DNA of 8,320 nt from Lachnospiraceae bacterium UBA4380 (lineage in GTDB: Bacteria; Bacillota; Clostridia; Lachnospirales; Lachnospiraceae), in the NCBI GenBank assembly GCA_002390025.1, contig DGRU01000079.1, positions 1 to 8,320 on the forward strand, read 5' to 3'. The position numbers and the translations under genes were made by a program. The stretch's first letter is position 1. Each line of letters opens with the position of its first letter. Shown one piece after another: positions 6,368 to 8,320 of the stretch. Under the pieces are notes generated by a model that made no database searches, was not told where the DNA came from, and saw only the letters and a program-made list of their open reading frames with translations.

Positions 6368-6396
6368 ATTTTAAGAAAATCTCACCAAACTAGCAA
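6368..6396 (-). promoter_or_regulatory. Predicted promoter of the thiolase gene
   Basis: On the - strand TTGCTA (complement of 6391-6396) is followed after exactly 17 bp by TAAAAT (complement of 6368-6373): 4 of 6 and 5 of 6 matches to the housekeeping consensus. Transcription would start near 6361, leaving a leader of roughly 90 nt. The stretch 6268-6495 is otherwise AT-rich with no gene. I looked for a Rex-type operator (TTGTTAAnnnnTTAACAA) and saw no convincing match. Confidence 0.55.
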
Positions 6397-6497
6397 GCCA
6401 TTTTTTCCCTGTTTTTGTATATTTTTTGCTACTATCCGGTAATTTTAATCTGAAAATTGTGAAATTTCCATTAAAACGCATAAAATGTATTTTTATT

Positions 6498-6539
6498 AAA
6501 AAAAACACACCGGAAAAAGTTCAACCCATCCGGTGTGTT
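6498..6539 (-). terminator. Intrinsic terminator of gyrA
   Basis: The arms AACACACCGGA (6504-6514) and TCCGGTGTGTT (6529-6539) pair perfectly over 11 bp with a 14-nt loop. Read on the - strand the stem runs straight into eight U residues (complement of 6498-6505). It lies about 40 nt beyond the gyrA stop codon and separates gyrA from the thiolase gene on the same strand. Confidence 0.92.
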
Positions 6540-6580
6540 CCGATCATCTCAACCTGTGTATGCTTTTTCTTTTGAAGAGA

Positions 6581-8320
6581 TTATTCTTCTGTTTCCTCAA
6601 TATCGGCATCGATACTTTCATCGATATTTTCATCAATAATGTCGGACTCTTCCCCTGTTTCCGGTCCGTTATCACTGACACTGTCGCGGACTTTGGCGAT
6701 CTGGACGACCTTCACGCCTTCGTCGAGATTCATCATCTTGACGCCCTGGGTGATCCTGCCGATCGGATTGAAATCACTGGCGCGGAGTTGGATGATAATA
6801 CCTGCGGTATTGATCATCATGACTTCATGTTCATCCGTGACTGCCTTGCATCCGATCAGTTTTCCGGTCTTCTTCGTGATCTGGTAGCACTTGAGACCCA
6901 GACCACCCCTCTTCTGCGGCCTGAATTCACTCATCAGCGTGCGTTTACCCATACCGTTTTCTGTCGCGAAAAGGAGGGAATCGCCCTGTGTGTCGATCTG
7001 CATGGCGACCACTTCATCGCCCTCTGAAAGGCTGATGCCGCGAACACCTGTCGCCGAACGTCCCATGGAGCGGACGTCCTCTTCACTGAAGCGGATGCAC
7101 ATGCCCTGGGAAGTGACGAGGAAAATCTCATTGTCGGCGTTGGTCTGTTTGACATCGATCAGCTCATCTCCCTCTTTGAGATTGATGGCTATGATGCCCA
7201 CATTCCGGATATTCTTGAAGTCACCGAGCGGTGTCTTCTTGACGATACCGCTCCTGGTTGCCATAAAGAGGTTGTTTTTGTCCTCATTTTCATCCATGAG
7301 CGGGATAATGGCGGTGATCTTTTCCTCCGGGAGGAGACTCAGAAGATTGACGATGGCTGTTCCGCGGGAATTGCGGCTGGCCTCGGGAATCTTGTAGGCT
7401 TTGAGCTTATAGGCTCTTCCCAGACTGGTAAAGAACATGATGTTATCGTGCGTCCTGGTCATCAGGAGATCTTCGATATAATCATTGTCCAGTGTCTGGA
7501 TTCCCTTGATCCCTCGTCCGCCTCTGCCCTGTACGCGGAAGTTGTCTTCCGTCATTCTCTTGATATAACCCAGAGAAGTGCGGGCGATGACGACATTTTC
7601 ATTTTTGATCAGATCCTCGATTTCAAAATCCGAGGCATCTGACTCAATGCGGCTTCGGCGCTCATCACCGTATTTATCGGCAATGATGTTGATTTCCTCT
7701 TTGATGACCGCAAGAAGCTTTTTGGAATCCGCGAGGATTTCCTTGAGCTCGGCGATCCTTGCCAGAAGATCCTGATGCTCCTTTTCGAGCTTCTCTCTTT
7801 CCAGACCTGTCAGAGCACGCAGACGCATGTCCACGATTGCCTGGGCCTGTACATCATCGAGACCGAATCTCTCGATCAGGCTTGCCTTTGCAGCTGCAAC
7901 ATTCGGACTCTCTCTGATGATCTTTACAACTTCATCGATATTGTCGAGCGCGATCAGCAGACCCTGCAGGATATGGTCCCTCTCCTCAGCCTTGTTGAGG
8001 TCATAGCGGGTCCTGCGTGCGACAACATCCTCCTGATGACGCAGATAATGCATCAGCATCTCCAGGAGATTCATGACCTTGGGCTCATTGTTCACCAGTG
8101 CCAGCATGGTGATTCCGAAGGTGTCCTGCATCTGTGTGTGCTTGAAAAGCCTGTTCAGGACAATATTGGGATTGGCATCGTGCCTGAGCTCGATGACGAC
8201 CCTCATACCTTCTCTGTCGGACTCATCGCGAAGGTCTGTAATGCCCTCGATCCTCTTGGTCTTGACCAGTTCCGCGATCTTCTGGATCAGATTGGCCTTG
8301 TTGACAAGGTAGGGAAGCTC
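6581..8320 (-). CDS. gyrA: DNA gyrase subunit A, 5'-truncated (C-terminal 579 aa)
   Basis: GyrA is the breakage-and-rejoining subunit of the A2B2 gyrase that introduces negative supercoils. The frame is open to the window edge: translation from base 8320 begins ELPYLVNKANLIQKIAELVK, matching GyrA internally, so the start, the active-site Tyr and the quinolone-resistance region are outside. Visible parts, in fragment numbering: the rest of the breakage-reunion domain with its long helices (to roughly 225), including AQAIVDMRLRALTGLE near 160-175 without the E. coli insertion; the GyrA box as QGRGGRG at 264-270 (7511-7531); then repeated beta-pinwheel blades of the DNA-wrapping domain, with FMATRSGIVKKT, TGVRGISL, FATENGMGKRT and TQGVKMMNL segments. 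The last 31 residues are an acidic tail (15 Asp/Glu). The GyrA box and overall match favour GyrA over ParC. It ends at its own terminator (6498-6539). Confidence 0.96.
   Translation of the reverse strand, partial: ELPYLVNKANLIQKIAELVKTKRIEGITDLRDESDREGMRVVIELRHDANPNIVLNRLFKHTQMQDTFGITMLALVNNEPKVMNLLEMLMHYLRHQEDVVARRTRYDLNKAEERDHILQGLLIALDNIDEVVKIIRESPNVAAAKASLIERFGLDDVQAQAIVDMRLRALTGLEREKLEKEHQDLLARIAELKEILADSKKLLAVIKEEINIIADKYGDERRSRIESDASDFEIEDLIKNENVVIARTSLGYIKRMTEDNFRVQGRGGRGIKGIQTLDNDYIEDLLMTRTHDNIMFFTSLGRAYKLKAYKIPEASRNSRGTAIVNLLSLLPEEKITAIIPLMDENEDKNNLFMATRSGIVKKTPLGDFKNIRNVGIIAINLKEGDELIDVKQTNADNEIFLVTSQGMCIRFSEEDVRSMGRSATGVRGISLSEGDEVVAMQIDTQGDSLLFATENGMGKRTLMSEFRPQKRGGLGLKCYQITKKTGKLIGCKAVTDEHEVMMINTAGIIIQLRASDFNPIGRITQGVKMMNLDEGVKVVQIAKVRDSVSDNGPETGEESDIIDENIDESIDADIEETEE

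Noticed and set aside
6533..7027. 164-codon + frame opposite the 3' end of gyrA
   Set aside because: Antisense shadow of gyrA, starting within the gyrA terminator region, with no plausible translation signal or recognisable product.
1..8320. Possible defence, mobile or secondary-metabolite system
   Set aside because: All main reading frames are housekeeping enzymes or one lipoprotein. I see no transposase, integrase, nuclease, toxin-antitoxin pair, attachment-site duplication or regularly spaced CRISPR-type repeats.

Overview
The window looks like chromosomal DNA of an anaerobic Firmicute of class Clostridia, plausibly Lachnospiraceae-like. The grounds are Gram-positive style ribosome binding sites (AAGGAGG, AAGAGG, AGGAAG), a GyrA without the insertion found in the E. 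coli protein, a clostridial-type biosynthetic thiolase, and a D-Ala-D-Ala carboxypeptidase of the Firmicute type. Taxonomy is inferred from protein character only; no database search was possible. The content is mostly core metabolism and housekeeping. I see no insertion sequence, prophage gene, CRISPR array, tRNA or rRNA.

Left to right: (1) the 3' two-thirds of an acyl-CoA synthetase (AMP-forming) gene on + (1-966), closed by a strong, probably bidirectional terminator (997-1044); (2) a small lipoprotein of unknown function on - (1173-1847); (3) a divergent intergenic region (1848-2016) in which the two predicted promoters overlap face to face; (4) a + strand pair with a 17-nt gap: trmB, the tRNA (guanine-N7) methyltransferase (2017-2661), and a long D-alanyl-D-alanine carboxypeptidase (2679-4769) with a late transmembrane helix and a repetitive, probably cytoplasmic tail; (5) a convergent intergenic region (4770-5085) with a perfect 21-bp inverted repeat that can fold two ways, then a perfect GC-rich hairpin terminator serving both strands; (6) acetyl-CoA C-acetyltransferase on - (5086-6267) with a good promoter and ribosome binding site; (7) the gyrA terminator (6498-6539) and the 3' part of gyrA on - (6581 to the window edge).

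The genes do not form one pathway. The acyl-CoA synthetase and the thiolase both belong to acyl-CoA metabolism but sit in separate transcription units. trmB and the carboxypeptidase are probably co-transcribed although their roles, tRNA modification and peptidoglycan trimming, are unrelated. I found no convincing undescribed multi-gene system. The most unusual items are the carboxypeptidase tail built from 12-residue Ser/Gly/Tyr repeats, the nested inverted repeat at 4813-4866, and the interlocked divergent promoters at 1928-1959.
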